NCBI RefSeq assembly: GCF_023618015.1
Contig: NZ_JAJKBJ010000008.1
Location: forward strand, 96,363-160,362
Source: Legionella maioricensis
GTDB taxonomy: Bacteria > Pseudomonadota > Gammaproteobacteria > Legionellales > Legionellaceae
DNA: 64,000 nt
Direction: 5' to 3'
Shown: positions 25,045 through 32,190 of the stretch, piece by piece
How the letters are laid out: each line of letters begins with the position of its first letter
Numbering within the stretch: the first letter of the stretch is position 1
Notes under the pieces: model-generated
What the model was told of the DNA's origin: nothing
The model's database searches: none
The model's input: only the letters and a program-made list of their open reading frames with translations
Position numbers and translations under genes: made by a program

Positions 25045-25694
25045 TAGTAATTATTTTCTCGAAATATTCTGCGGATCCATACAATTGGGGCAGCAAATTT
25101 AATGGCGGTATTTTTTATTTCTTTTTTCACTAATGTAGTTTTTTCATTTAAACAAACTAAGTCATAGCGAGCTGGTTCTTGTCCATGTCTTAAGATCCTG
25201 ACAAATACTTCATCATTGTCCGCAATAATAATACAATCTTTGCCAATGGCACTCTCAATATTGTTGACTATTATACCGCCAACATAATTCCCAGGGTATA
25301 AGAAAGGGATCATGCCATCATCTTTTATAACGGTGTCAATAGAGTGTTGTAGTTCTCTGAATAGGAGTAATTCTTTAGCTATGTGGCTTTCGTCAGCCTC
25401 TTGGATATCTAGATCTTTTGTGATTATTGTGGCATTTTTACCAATGCCATGCATTAACCATGATTCTGTGCAATAAATATTTAACTCTTTAGCTCGTTTA
25501 ACGATTTTTACAGCTCCCTGCTGGGATAAACCTCCTCCCCAGGCCAATTCCCATCCCTTTAATGATTGAGCAGTAAAATTAGAATCGCGACAAAAATCTT
25601 CTCGTGTAAAAGACAGGAGATGCTCGCGTATGAATCTTATTCTCTTGCCCCGAGACTCGGGGGATGAAACATTGTCTATTACAGGATTGCTCAT
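25044..25694 (-). CDS. Phage-repressor-like regulator (HTH plus inactive S24/LexA fold)
   Basis: A 216-residue protein. The N-terminal part (RGKRIRFIREHL, FTAQSLKGWELAWGG) is a repressor-type helix-turn-helix. The C-terminal part resembles S24/LexA folds, but the usual D-S-M reads D-G127-M (DDGMIPFLYPGN) and the catalytic Lys region reads VRILRH with Arg. Autocleavage therefore seems lost. It resembles the repressor (LvrR/PrpA type) placed beside lvr genes in Legionella elements. First gene of the signalling operon and divergent from lvrA; TTTACC operators lie between. Confidence 0.7.
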   Translation of the reverse strand: MSNPVIDNVSSPESRGKRIRFIREHLLSFTREDFCRDSNFTAQSLKGWELAWGGGLSQQGAVKIVKRAKELNIYCTESWLMHGIGKNATIITKDLDIQEADESHIAKELLLFRELQHSIDTVIKDDGMIPFLYPGNYVGGIIVNNIESAIGKDCIIIADNDEVFVRILRHGQEPARYDLVCLNEKTTLVKKEIKNTAIKFAAPIVWIRRIFRENNY

Positions 25695-25765
25695 ATTTAA
25701 ATAATTCAGTCAGGTGCATGTTTATTCTATGATATACCAAAATGGTTAATAAATCTTCGTAAGAA

Positions 25766-25879
25766 TTTACCAAAAAAATAGTATAAAAAACATCAAAATA
25801 CAATGCGTCATAGCATATAAGGTGTAACAAATCATTATAAATTTACCTTATTGGTAAAAAAATTATTGTAATTTTTACC
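25766..25879. promoter_or_regulatory. TTTACC operators between repressor and lvrA
   Basis: A perfect inverted repeat TTTACC-TTATT-GGTAAA lies at 25842-25858, with extra TTTACC half-sites at 25766-25771 and 25874-25879. The last sits inside a possible plus-strand promoter (TTGTAA-17 bp-TAGTCT) in front of lvrA. These are the natural binding sites for the divergent repressor, which could then control both itself and the lvr-tra region. Confidence 0.6.
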
Positions 25880-25930
25880 ATTGAGTGATAGTCTTATCTA
25901 AATAAATTAGATAAATAAAAGGATTTGTTG

Positions 25931-26905
25931 ATGAAGTTTGATGTTGAGTTATACATTAATGCTAGGAAACAAATAGAAAAAAAGTTTCAATTATTGCCCT
26001 ATGGTCCTAGATTAATTATTTATGAGCTATTAAATCTTGCAAATCCTTTTACAGGAATTGTATCTGACATTAGTTATCGTGATCTATCAAGATCCTTAGA
26101 GATTAAAACCGCTCCAGGTCGAATCAACAGTGGTGTTCCATCTAAGCAAACCATCAGAAATTTCATAAAGTCTATAGAACATGAGTGTGGTGAATACTTT
26201 CAAGTTATAACTGAAGGGCAAAATTTAAAATTTATATTCCCAGAGGTTCCTAAGATCTATGATCAATTGATTAGAAGGAAAGAATTTAACACAGATCTTA
26301 ATTCACCTAAATCCCTTATAGATTCTGATAGAGAAGGAGATTTAGAGGCAAAATCTAACGTAGAAGTTAACAGAGAAGCTAACACACTAAAGAACTCTGC
26401 AAAGAATATTAATATATTTAATATAACTAACTCAAACAAACAAACTGACATTGCGAATAATGATTTTTGTCGCAGAAAAAAACAAATTGATGACAACTTT
26501 TACCCAAACGCAAAAACCATCGAAATAGCATTTTCCATGGGGCTAACTAAAGTCACCGATTTTCACGAAATTCAGGCTTTCATCAAACACAACAAGAAGC
26601 AAAACACTCAATGGGCGGATTTTAATCCAGTATTCATTAACTGGCTGGAAAGGGATGCCCAATATACTCAAAACAAACAACAAAAGGCACAAGGACAATT
26701 AAGGAGTCATTACAATGAGCGTGGTACCAATCAAAGCACTCTTCACCAAACACCACTCCAGAGAGTCAGCGAGCAGCATGGCATTTCAATCGAATCACTC
26801 TGGGGCAACTCCGGCGATGAACTCAACTCCGGTGCATTTATCGAAGGAACACTTGTCCAGGCTCTGGATGAGACTGACTGCAATCTACGGACAGCTTTTT
26901 ATTAG
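25931..26905 (+). CDS. lvrA: LvrA-like protein
   Basis: A 324-residue protein started at the ATG behind AAAGGA (a TTG-initiated extension of two codons is possible). The N-terminal part looks like a winged-helix replication-type domain (LLPYGPRLIIYELLNLA, SKQTIRNFIKS). The C-terminal part FNPVFINWLERDAQY resembles DnaT-like segments. LvrA genes open the regulatory cluster of Legionella vir/tra elements. Its last 191 bases overlap lvrB in another frame. Its role is thought to be regulatory, but no mechanism can be read here. Confidence 0.7.
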   Translation: MKFDVELYINARKQIEKKFQLLPYGPRLIIYELLNLANPFTGIVSDISYRDLSRSLEIKTAPGRINSGVPSKQTIRNFIKSIEHECGEYFQVITEGQNLKFIFPEVPKIYDQLIRRKEFNTDLNSPKSLIDSDREGDLEAKSNVEVNREANTLKNSAKNINIFNITNSNKQTDIANNDFCRRKKQIDDNFYPNAKTIEIAFSMGLTKVTDFHEIQAFIKHNKKQNTQWADFNPVFINWLERDAQYTQNKQQKAQGQLRSHYNERGTNQSTLHQTPLQRVSEQHGISIESLWGNSGDELNSGAFIEGTLVQALDETDCNLRTAFY

Positions 26906-27389
26906 TAAGCATGGGGAAAAGGATACGGGTGTTTGGTTCGCTGCACTTAAAGATTTAACTCCAAAAGCATTAGACAGTGGTGTGGAGCGATTAATGACCA
27001 TGAGTAAAAGTGATAAGTTTTGTGAATTTCCACCCAACTGCCTTCAGTTTCGTGCTTTGTGCCTTGGTTTCTACAGTGATTTGCGCCTGCCTTCTGCTGC
27101 TCAGGCGCATAGAGAGGTTTTAAACAGCGCCTATTCAGCGAACCCAAACTGGAGTCACGCAATTGTTAAATTTACTGCTAAACGATTAGGGGTTAAATTT
27201 TTGGAAATTGATAATGAAGGTCATTCTTTTTCGGTATTTAAGGAGGCATATGAACAGGTATGTCATTTAATGAGACAAGGTCACCAGATCCCGGAAATTA
27301 AAGAGCAGGTGTTGCTCGCAAAGCCCCAATCAAAAGACATTGCAACAACACATCTTGCAAAAATACGCCAGTTATTGGGGGTTGCATGA
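26715..27389 (+). CDS. lvrB: LvrB-like protein (phage replication P-like)
   Basis: A 224-residue protein. The ATG at 26715 has AAGGAG upstream, so I keep this start although it lies deep inside lvrA. The middle, LWMRLTAIYGQLFISKHG and FCEFPPNCLQFRALC, resembles lambda P-like helicase-loader proteins and matches the second gene of the lvr cluster in Legionella elements. Overlaps the next gene by 4 bases. Confidence 0.7.
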   Translation: MSVVPIKALFTKHHSRESASSMAFQSNHSGATPAMNSTPVHLSKEHLSRLWMRLTAIYGQLFISKHGEKDTGVWFAALKDLTPKALDSGVERLMTMSKSDKFCEFPPNCLQFRALCLGFYSDLRLPSAAQAHREVLNSAYSANPNWSHAIVKFTAKRLGVKFLEIDNEGHSFSVFKEAYEQVCHLMRQGHQIPEIKEQVLLAKPQSKDIATTHLAKIRQLLGVA

Positions 27390-27589
27390 TGAAACAAATT
27401 CCATGTTTAAAACTGTTTACAAAGGAAGAGCTGTACTGTCTTTTAAACGCCTGCTCTGAGTCTTTGGCTCTGGCCTACCAGGAAATTCATGAATGCGATT
27501 TATGGCACATTGCGATGGAGGCACGATTGGCATGTGAAGCGCTTCGATTCGAGATTGATTCACAAAAAAAAGAGCATTCAATTCATTAA
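27386..27589 (+). CDS. Small lvr-cluster protein, unknown
   Basis: A 67-residue helical protein (LFTKEELYCLLNACSESLALAY) coupled to lvrB by an ATGA overlap. Three Cys residues lie in its first half. No family was recognised. Position alone links it to regulation of the transfer region. Confidence 0.6.
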   Translation: MMKQIPCLKLFTKEELYCLLNACSESLALAYQEIHECDLWHIAMEARLACEALRFEIDSQKKEHSIH

Positions 27590-27608
27590 CTAATAAAAGG
27601 AACACAGC

Positions 27609-27690
27609 ATGCTAATACTTATACACAGAATCGAAAAAGCATCGAATTAAAGTTGTTGGTTTGGTTTATAACCAGGATATAAAAGGGATC
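27609..27690 (+). pseudogene. Decayed CsrA-like gene (lvrC/csrT position)
   Basis: A good Shine-Dalgarno (AAAGGA) and ATG open a 13-codon frame, MLILIHRIEKASN, which matches the CsrA start MLILTRRIGE. After the stop, another frame gives RIKVVGLVYNQDIKGI, like the CsrA beta-strand segment around VLGVKGNQVRIGI. The middle and the end are missing. In Legionella elements lvrC, a csrA paralogue, occupies exactly this place after lvrAB. It is therefore most likely a dead csrA-type regulator. Confidence 0.65.
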
Positions 27691-27694
27691 ACTA

Positions 27695-28066
27695 ATGAAT
27701 ATAATAAAAACACTCATGCTATCCACAGTGCTAATAGTCATGAATGGGGCTGCTTTTGCTGAGACTGAATCAACGCTGGAAAACAATCGGAAGACTCATC
27801 TCTTCTCCTTAACTTATAATAAAATGACTGCTCAGAGAGGAGTCGACACTTTTAACAAGATTCTTAAAGGTGGCGGTCTTTATGCTCTTTTGCTTTCAAT
27901 GAACACAGAGCTTCCTGATATAGCAAAAACAGCGGAGTTTGTAATGCTATTCAATGAGATTAATTCTACAAACCAAATTCTGTCACGCCTTCTAATGGAA
28001 ATGCAAAAAAACAATCAATTATTACGCAAGAATACGCCCAATAAAGGAGTTGCTATGGATGGATAA
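27695..28066 (+). CDS. Secreted TraH-like mini-protein
   Basis: A 123-residue protein with a signal peptide (LMLSTVLIVMNGAAFA). The stretch FNKILKGGGLYALLLSMN, then TELPDIAKT and FNEINSTN, matches the TraH encoded at 40936-42312 (NILSGGAGYALNLALE, TELPEIAHA, ANEINGTN) in order and spacing. TraH is a periplasmic assembly factor of F-type pili. This protein has only that segment, so it could be an accessory or competitor of TraH. It heads the tra block after lvr. Confidence 0.7.
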   Translation: MNIIKTLMLSTVLIVMNGAAFAETESTLENNRKTHLFSLTYNKMTAQRGVDTFNKILKGGGLYALLLSMNTELPDIAKTAEFVMLFNEINSTNQILSRLLMEMQKNNQLLRKNTPNKGVAMDG

Positions 28067-28181
28067 GCAATCCTTTTAAAGCTACAAAAAAATATTATTC
28101 ATTAAGTAGGAAAGAATAAAAAATGAGCATTAATTTAGTCTCAGGGGATTTCTTTACCCAAAAAAAGGAGATTTATTAAAA

Positions 28182-28580
28182 ATGAAACAAATGAAGCTTA
28201 AAAAATCATCAGTATTCCTAAGCACCTTGCTTTTATCGGGAGCCGTGTTTTCGGCCTCTCTGGATAAAGAGGAGTTGGCTTCAGAGTGCCAATTTTTGGG
28301 AGCTAGTTTGAGCCAATTGGCAAAAGCCAACCTCAAAGAGTATTGCACAATCGATGTAGGTTATTCAGGAAGCATGGTGGAGCAGTCTGCCTCCTTAATT
28401 CGAGGCGAACGCATGGAACTTGCACGGGATAATCTCGATTTTGCGAATAGAACATTAGCACGCGTTGCATCTAATTATAACGATTGTCCTTATTTCTCAT
28501 CAATGACACGACCTTTTACACAAAAAATCAATCATTTAATTCACGAATTAGATTCACTCAATCAGCGTTCATCAAACTAA
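28182..28580 (+). CDS. Secreted small protein of the tra operon, unknown
   Basis: A 132-residue protein with a signal peptide (VFLSTLLLSGAVFSA) and three later Cys residues (ECQFL, EYCTI, NDCPYF). The mature part is mostly helical. An 18-codon frame (28123-28179) sits just ahead of it. No known F-type transfer protein matches. It is followed by the pilin gene with 11 bases between, so a pilus-related role is plausible. Confidence 0.6.
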   Translation: MKQMKLKKSSVFLSTLLLSGAVFSASLDKEELASECQFLGASLSQLAKANLKEYCTIDVGYSGSMVEQSASLIRGERMELARDNLDFANRTLARVASNYNDCPYFSSMTRPFTQKINHLIHELDSLNQRSSN

Positions 28581-28591
28581 AGGAGAGCATT

Positions 28592-28915
28592 ATGAATGTA
28601 AGTGCAGTAATCAGAAAGAGCAGTATCAAGCTCTATGAATTTATGAGGTGGTCTCTGCCCTTGCTGGTATTAAGTTGGCTTATTGTTTTATGCCTTACCA
28701 ATATAGGTCATGCAGAAGGTCAAAATTATTTGAGTGGGGTCAAAAGCGACGTCAGTGCAACCTTCGGTAAGAATTCGGATTTGCCTGGGTATTTGTATGC
28801 AGGAGAAACGCTGGTGGCGGGCGTTACCTGGATGAAAACCAAAAGTCCTTGGGTGTTTGTGGGATTGCCTTTACTCATGATCTTCACGCATTGGGGTTTA
28901 AGTTATGTCGCATAA
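28592..28915 (+). CDS. traA: F-type propilin TraA
   Basis: A 107-residue precursor. The long leader ends NIGHA (residue 41), then the mature pilin of about 66 residues begins EGQNYLSG. SATFGKNSDLPGYLYAGE followed by two hydrophobic helices lines up with F pilin (KATFGKDSS and the helices that follow). The leader should be removed by leader peptidase. The start is the ATG behind AAAGGAGAG. No traQ or traX was seen, so maturation factors may differ. Confidence 0.85.
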   Translation: MNVSAVIRKSSIKLYEFMRWSLPLLVLSWLIVLCLTNIGHAEGQNYLSGVKSDVSATFGKNSDLPGYLYAGETLVAGVTWMKTKSPWVFVGLPLLMIFTHWGLSYVA

Positions 28916-29195
28916 CTATTCCACATTTATGTTGTCAGAGGAACCACGCATAGCAGGGATTCCTTTGACCACTGGATTACCCGTGTATTTGCTCACGGGT
29001 ATTGGATTACTAATTGGTTATGCACCGCAGCTTTTTGTGATTGGGGCCGTTTTAAGTTTAATCATGCATGTTCAGTTTGGTGGGCTGCCTTTACGGGTTT
29101 TATTAGGCATTATTTATTGGTCCTTACCGCATGCCATGACGACGCTTATTTTTAGGTCATTCCCTAATTCCGCGCATCGAATCTACGTGGGGTGA
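28905..29195 (+). CDS. traL: TraL, pilus assembly inner-membrane protein
   Basis: A 96-residue protein with two close hydrophobic segments (LTGIGLLIGYAPQLFVIGAV, then VLLGIIYWSLPHA). Size, order and the early P-x-T-G-LP segment fit TraL of F-type systems. It overlaps the pilin gene by 11 bases and precedes traE. Confidence 0.85.
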   Translation: MSHNYSTFMLSEEPRIAGIPLTTGLPVYLLTGIGLLIGYAPQLFVIGAVLSLIMHVQFGGLPLRVLLGIIYWSLPHAMTTLIFRSFPNSAHRIYVG

Positions 29196-29199
29196 GTTT

Positions 29200-29757
29200 A
29201 TGAATCGTGTATTTCGTGACAATGTGCTTTCAAAAAATAAAGTATTGCTTCATCTGACATTGGCTTGGGCAGTCACATCCACCATTGCGGTGTTCATTTT
29301 GGGTGGGCTTTGTGTTCATGTTGTTAATAACAAAGAAACTCATTGGTTGCCCATCTGTACTGAGGATGGTTACTTCTTGAGTAACTCCTCCTTTTCACCT
29401 TCTTATATTAAAGACATGACTAAAAAGGTCCTTCAATTACGATTAACCTACAATCCAGACACGGTAGCAGCTCGATTTGCTTCATTAGTCCATTTAATTC
29501 CTGCGTCTCATCAAGAGGCATTCAAAACCATTCTGGACTCAGAGTCTTTAGTGGTGAAAGAAAAAAATATTAGTTCCGTGTTTTATGAAAAGAACATTCA
29601 CATTGATGAATCCACTCTGCAAGCCAAGGTAGATGGAACGTTAAATCGAACCAGTCATGGTCTTGAAGTGAAACCACAAAAGAAAGTGTATTTAGTCCAG
29701 TTTGCGCACTTTAACGGGATGATGTGGCCTAAGACTATTAAGGAGATCCGTCAATGA
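29200..29757 (+). CDS. traE: TraE, pilus assembly protein
   Basis: A 185-residue VirB8-like inner-membrane protein. One N-terminal membrane helix (AWAVTSTIAVFILGGLCVHV) is followed by a periplasmic domain with SPSYIKDMTKKVLQLR, typical of TraE. Overlaps traK by 4 bases. Confidence 0.85.
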   Translation: MNRVFRDNVLSKNKVLLHLTLAWAVTSTIAVFILGGLCVHVVNNKETHWLPICTEDGYFLSNSSFSPSYIKDMTKKVLQLRLTYNPDTVAARFASLVHLIPASHQEAFKTILDSESLVVKEKNISSVFYEKNIHIDESTLQAKVDGTLNRTSHGLEVKPQKKVYLVQFAHFNGMMWPKTIKEIRQ

Positions 29758-30473
29758 ACGCACTTCAAATCCTCGTGTTAAGTAGCGTGTTTGCTACCTC
29801 ACTGCATGCAGGCAATACGGCAGCCACGCTTAAATTTGAAGAAGGAGAGCGATTTACGCTGTCTTTGTCTTCGCTTAACTTTAATCGCATTGATGTAGAA
29901 GGTGAACGAATAGTTAAAGTCAGCTTCCCTGAGCACTCCTTTATTGTAGAGCAAAGCAAAGAATCTGAGAATGATTTAGATGGTGCTGTGGTTTTAAAGC
30001 CCTTAGCGCATATTCCGTTAACCGTCTATTTCACAACAAATCTGAATCATCATTTCTCAGCCACTGTATCTCCCACTGAGGATTTAGGTAAGACCATTAA
30101 ATTGGTATCTAAAAAATTAAAAGGGTTTGATTATGCTAAGGTGCAAGAGCAGAGCCAATACCAACAAAGTGATTTAATGACAGCGCTTATGGAGGGAACC
30201 ACACCTTCTGGTTTTCAAGAAGTGGGGATTAAACCCGCAACTTTCCGTCTAAATAAACAGTTAAAAGTAACCCTGGTGAAACAATACCGAGGCAAAGAGT
30301 CTTCGGGCTATGTATATCGCATCGAAAATCAATCCAGTAAACCCATGGAATTAACGCCAACATTATTCGAACACTCCAAACTGATAACGATGGAGTTGTC
30401 CGAAAAAATGTTGCAACCCAGTCAAACCGCCTATTTTTATGGCATTTACCGTGAACAATCCAACATCGGGTAA
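29754..30473 (+). CDS. traK: TraK, secretin-like pilus assembly protein
   Basis: A 239-residue periplasmic protein with a short signal peptide (LVLSSVFATSLHAG). The VirB9-like beta domains are shown by RFTLSLSSLNFNRIDVEG and VKQYRGKESSGYVYRIEN. In F, TraK joins TraB and TraV into the envelope channel core. Position between traE and traB confirms the call. Confidence 0.85.
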   Translation: MNALQILVLSSVFATSLHAGNTAATLKFEEGERFTLSLSSLNFNRIDVEGERIVKVSFPEHSFIVEQSKESENDLDGAVVLKPLAHIPLTVYFTTNLNHHFSATVSPTEDLGKTIKLVSKKLKGFDYAKVQEQSQYQQSDLMTALMEGTTPSGFQEVGIKPATFRLNKQLKVTLVKQYRGKESSGYVYRIENQSSKPMELTPTLFEHSKLITMELSEKMLQPSQTAYFYGIYREQSNIG

Positions 30474-30487
30474 TAAGGAAGCGTGTC

Positions 30488-31942
30488 ATGATGAAACCGT
30501 TTAAAAAGTTAATGAATAAAAGTAAAAAAGCCAATCTTAATCAAAGTGCCAAAATGGAGCAGCTTCGTAATGGCTTGGTTTTTCTACTGCTTGGTGGACT
30601 GTGTTATGGATTCTATTTTTATTCGTCAAAGCCACAATCTAGGCTTCCTGCAAATAAAAAGCCTGTGTTTGATGGGGTATTAGACAGCGCCTTTAGTAAA
30701 TTAAGTGATGAGGCCGTACTTGAAAAACAACAACGCCAAATTGATGCACTCAAAGCCTTGGTAGAAAAAAATAAAAAGAGCACACCTAATAAATCAGACG
30801 ATCTGGTTTCCGAAAACCAAGCTTTATTAAGCGCCATGCAAAAACAATTAGAGCAGCTTGCGCTTGAAAATAAAGAAATCAACGGAAAACTACAGGTGGC
30901 GCTTCTTAAAAATTCACAAACCAGTTTAGCGGCGGTGGTCGCAAGACCGCCTACGCGTGAAGAAATAGAGGCCCGTCATAAACAACGGATTTTGGATGAA
31001 AAAGCTTATTATGGCAAAGCAGGCCTTGAAACGGTTCATTTTAATTACCGCCGTCAGCAAAAAGAAGAGCGTACACCAGATAATTACGTATGGGCAGGAA
31101 CCCATGCTGAAGGATTTTTACTCAGCGGGGCAAAAGGGGATGCTGGGATTAATGGTGCTAAAAATATGGGAACGGCACTGATTCGCTTGGATTCTAATGG
31201 AATTATGCCCAACAACCGTCATTCACGCCTTAATGGCTGTCTGGCTATTGTCTCTACGTATGGTGATTTGTCTGATGATGCGGTAGTGATGCACCTTGAA
31301 ACCCTCTCGTGTGCGAAACCTAATTTAAGTTTTGAGCAAAAGGTGTATGGGGCAGTGTATGACTTGGATGCGATGCAAGACTTACGCGGTACGTCCATTT
31401 TAAAAACCAAACCTCTTTTAGAATACAGTGCGGCTGCAGGGATTTTAGCAGGCTTTGGGGATGGGCTTAAAAACCTCAATACGGCTCAGACCATTAATCC
31501 AGGTGCGGGCACCATTACGACTTATGGTCAGGCCTCCACCCTCATGCAATCAGCAGCAGGAGGAGCGGTAAGTAATCCGGCCAATAAAATCTCCGATTAC
31601 ATTATGAAAATCGCCGATATTTATCACCCTCTGGTGGTGGCGCGTGCAGGAAGACGTGTGTCCATCATGTTTACTAAAGGTTTTTGGATTGATAGGGCGC
31701 ACCAATCCTTTGAATCGGGTAAATCCATTGATAATCAATCGGCTCAAAATGAAGCTGCGATTACAACAACCATTAGCCGAGCAGGTGGTGAAGCAGGGGA
31801 GAGTAGGAGTGGAGAGCCTTCAACGCCGCAATCCCCGTTTCAATCCGATACGCAAACGGCACAGCAATTTTTAAATCAGAATGGGATGCCCAATCAACCC
31901 CTCTTTTCAACCGTTAATCCTACAGGAGACGTACATGGTTAA
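30488..31942 (+). CDS. traB: TraB, VirB10-like channel protein
   Basis: A 484-residue protein. A membrane helix (NGLVFLLLGGLCYGFYFY) is followed by a coiled coil (about residues 75-135) and the VirB10-like beta-barrel region with NNRHSRLNGCLAIVSTYGDL and RGTSILKTKP. The C-terminal tail is Ser/Gln-rich. It spans both membranes in F-type channels. Two adjacent ATG codons start the gene behind AAGGA. Confidence 0.9.
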   Translation: MMKPFKKLMNKSKKANLNQSAKMEQLRNGLVFLLLGGLCYGFYFYSSKPQSRLPANKKPVFDGVLDSAFSKLSDEAVLEKQQRQIDALKALVEKNKKSTPNKSDDLVSENQALLSAMQKQLEQLALENKEINGKLQVALLKNSQTSLAAVVARPPTREEIEARHKQRILDEKAYYGKAGLETVHFNYRRQQKEERTPDNYVWAGTHAEGFLLSGAKGDAGINGAKNMGTALIRLDSNGIMPNNRHSRLNGCLAIVSTYGDLSDDAVVMHLETLSCAKPNLSFEQKVYGAVYDLDAMQDLRGTSILKTKPLLEYSAAAGILAGFGDGLKNLNTAQTINPGAGTITTYGQASTLMQSAAGGAVSNPANKISDYIMKIADIYHPLVVARAGRRVSIMFTKGFWIDRAHQSFESGKSIDNQSAQNEAAITTTISRAGGEAGESRSGEPSTPQSPFQSDTQTAQQFLNQNGMPNQPLFSTVNPTGDVHG

Positions 31943-32162
31943 AGCATGGCTTGTTTTGCTCTGTTGTTGTTCGGCAGTGACGCTTACGGGGTGTTCACGA
32001 TCCATTTTTGATCATCAAGATGTTCGCTGTCCTTTTGTCGAGCGTGGTGGGTGCCAAAGCATGGAGCAGGTGAATCGTATGGTGGATGCACGGCGATTTA
32101 CACCGGATGGGCAATACGTGCAACAAGAGCAATGTGTAGGCTGCAGCACCTACTCAAAATAA
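31935..32162 (+). CDS. traV: TraV-like outer-membrane lipoprotein
   Basis: A 75-residue lipoprotein with lipobox LTGC (Cys20) and several later Cys residues (VRCPF, GGCQS, EQCVGCST). It overlaps traB by 8 bases. Size is smaller than F TraV (about 170 residues), but position and the Cys pattern fit. It would anchor the TraK/TraB complex in the outer membrane. Confidence 0.75.
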   Translation: MVKAWLVLLCCCSAVTLTGCSRSIFDHQDVRCPFVERGGCQSMEQVNRMVDARRFTPDGQYVQQEQCVGCSTYSK

Positions 32163-32190
32163 ATGAAACGGAACTTTTTTAGGATTACCT

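Noticed and set aside
28123..28179. 18-codon frame before the secreted small protein
   Set aside because: Short, no family, and only a moderate ribosome site. Chance cannot be excluded.
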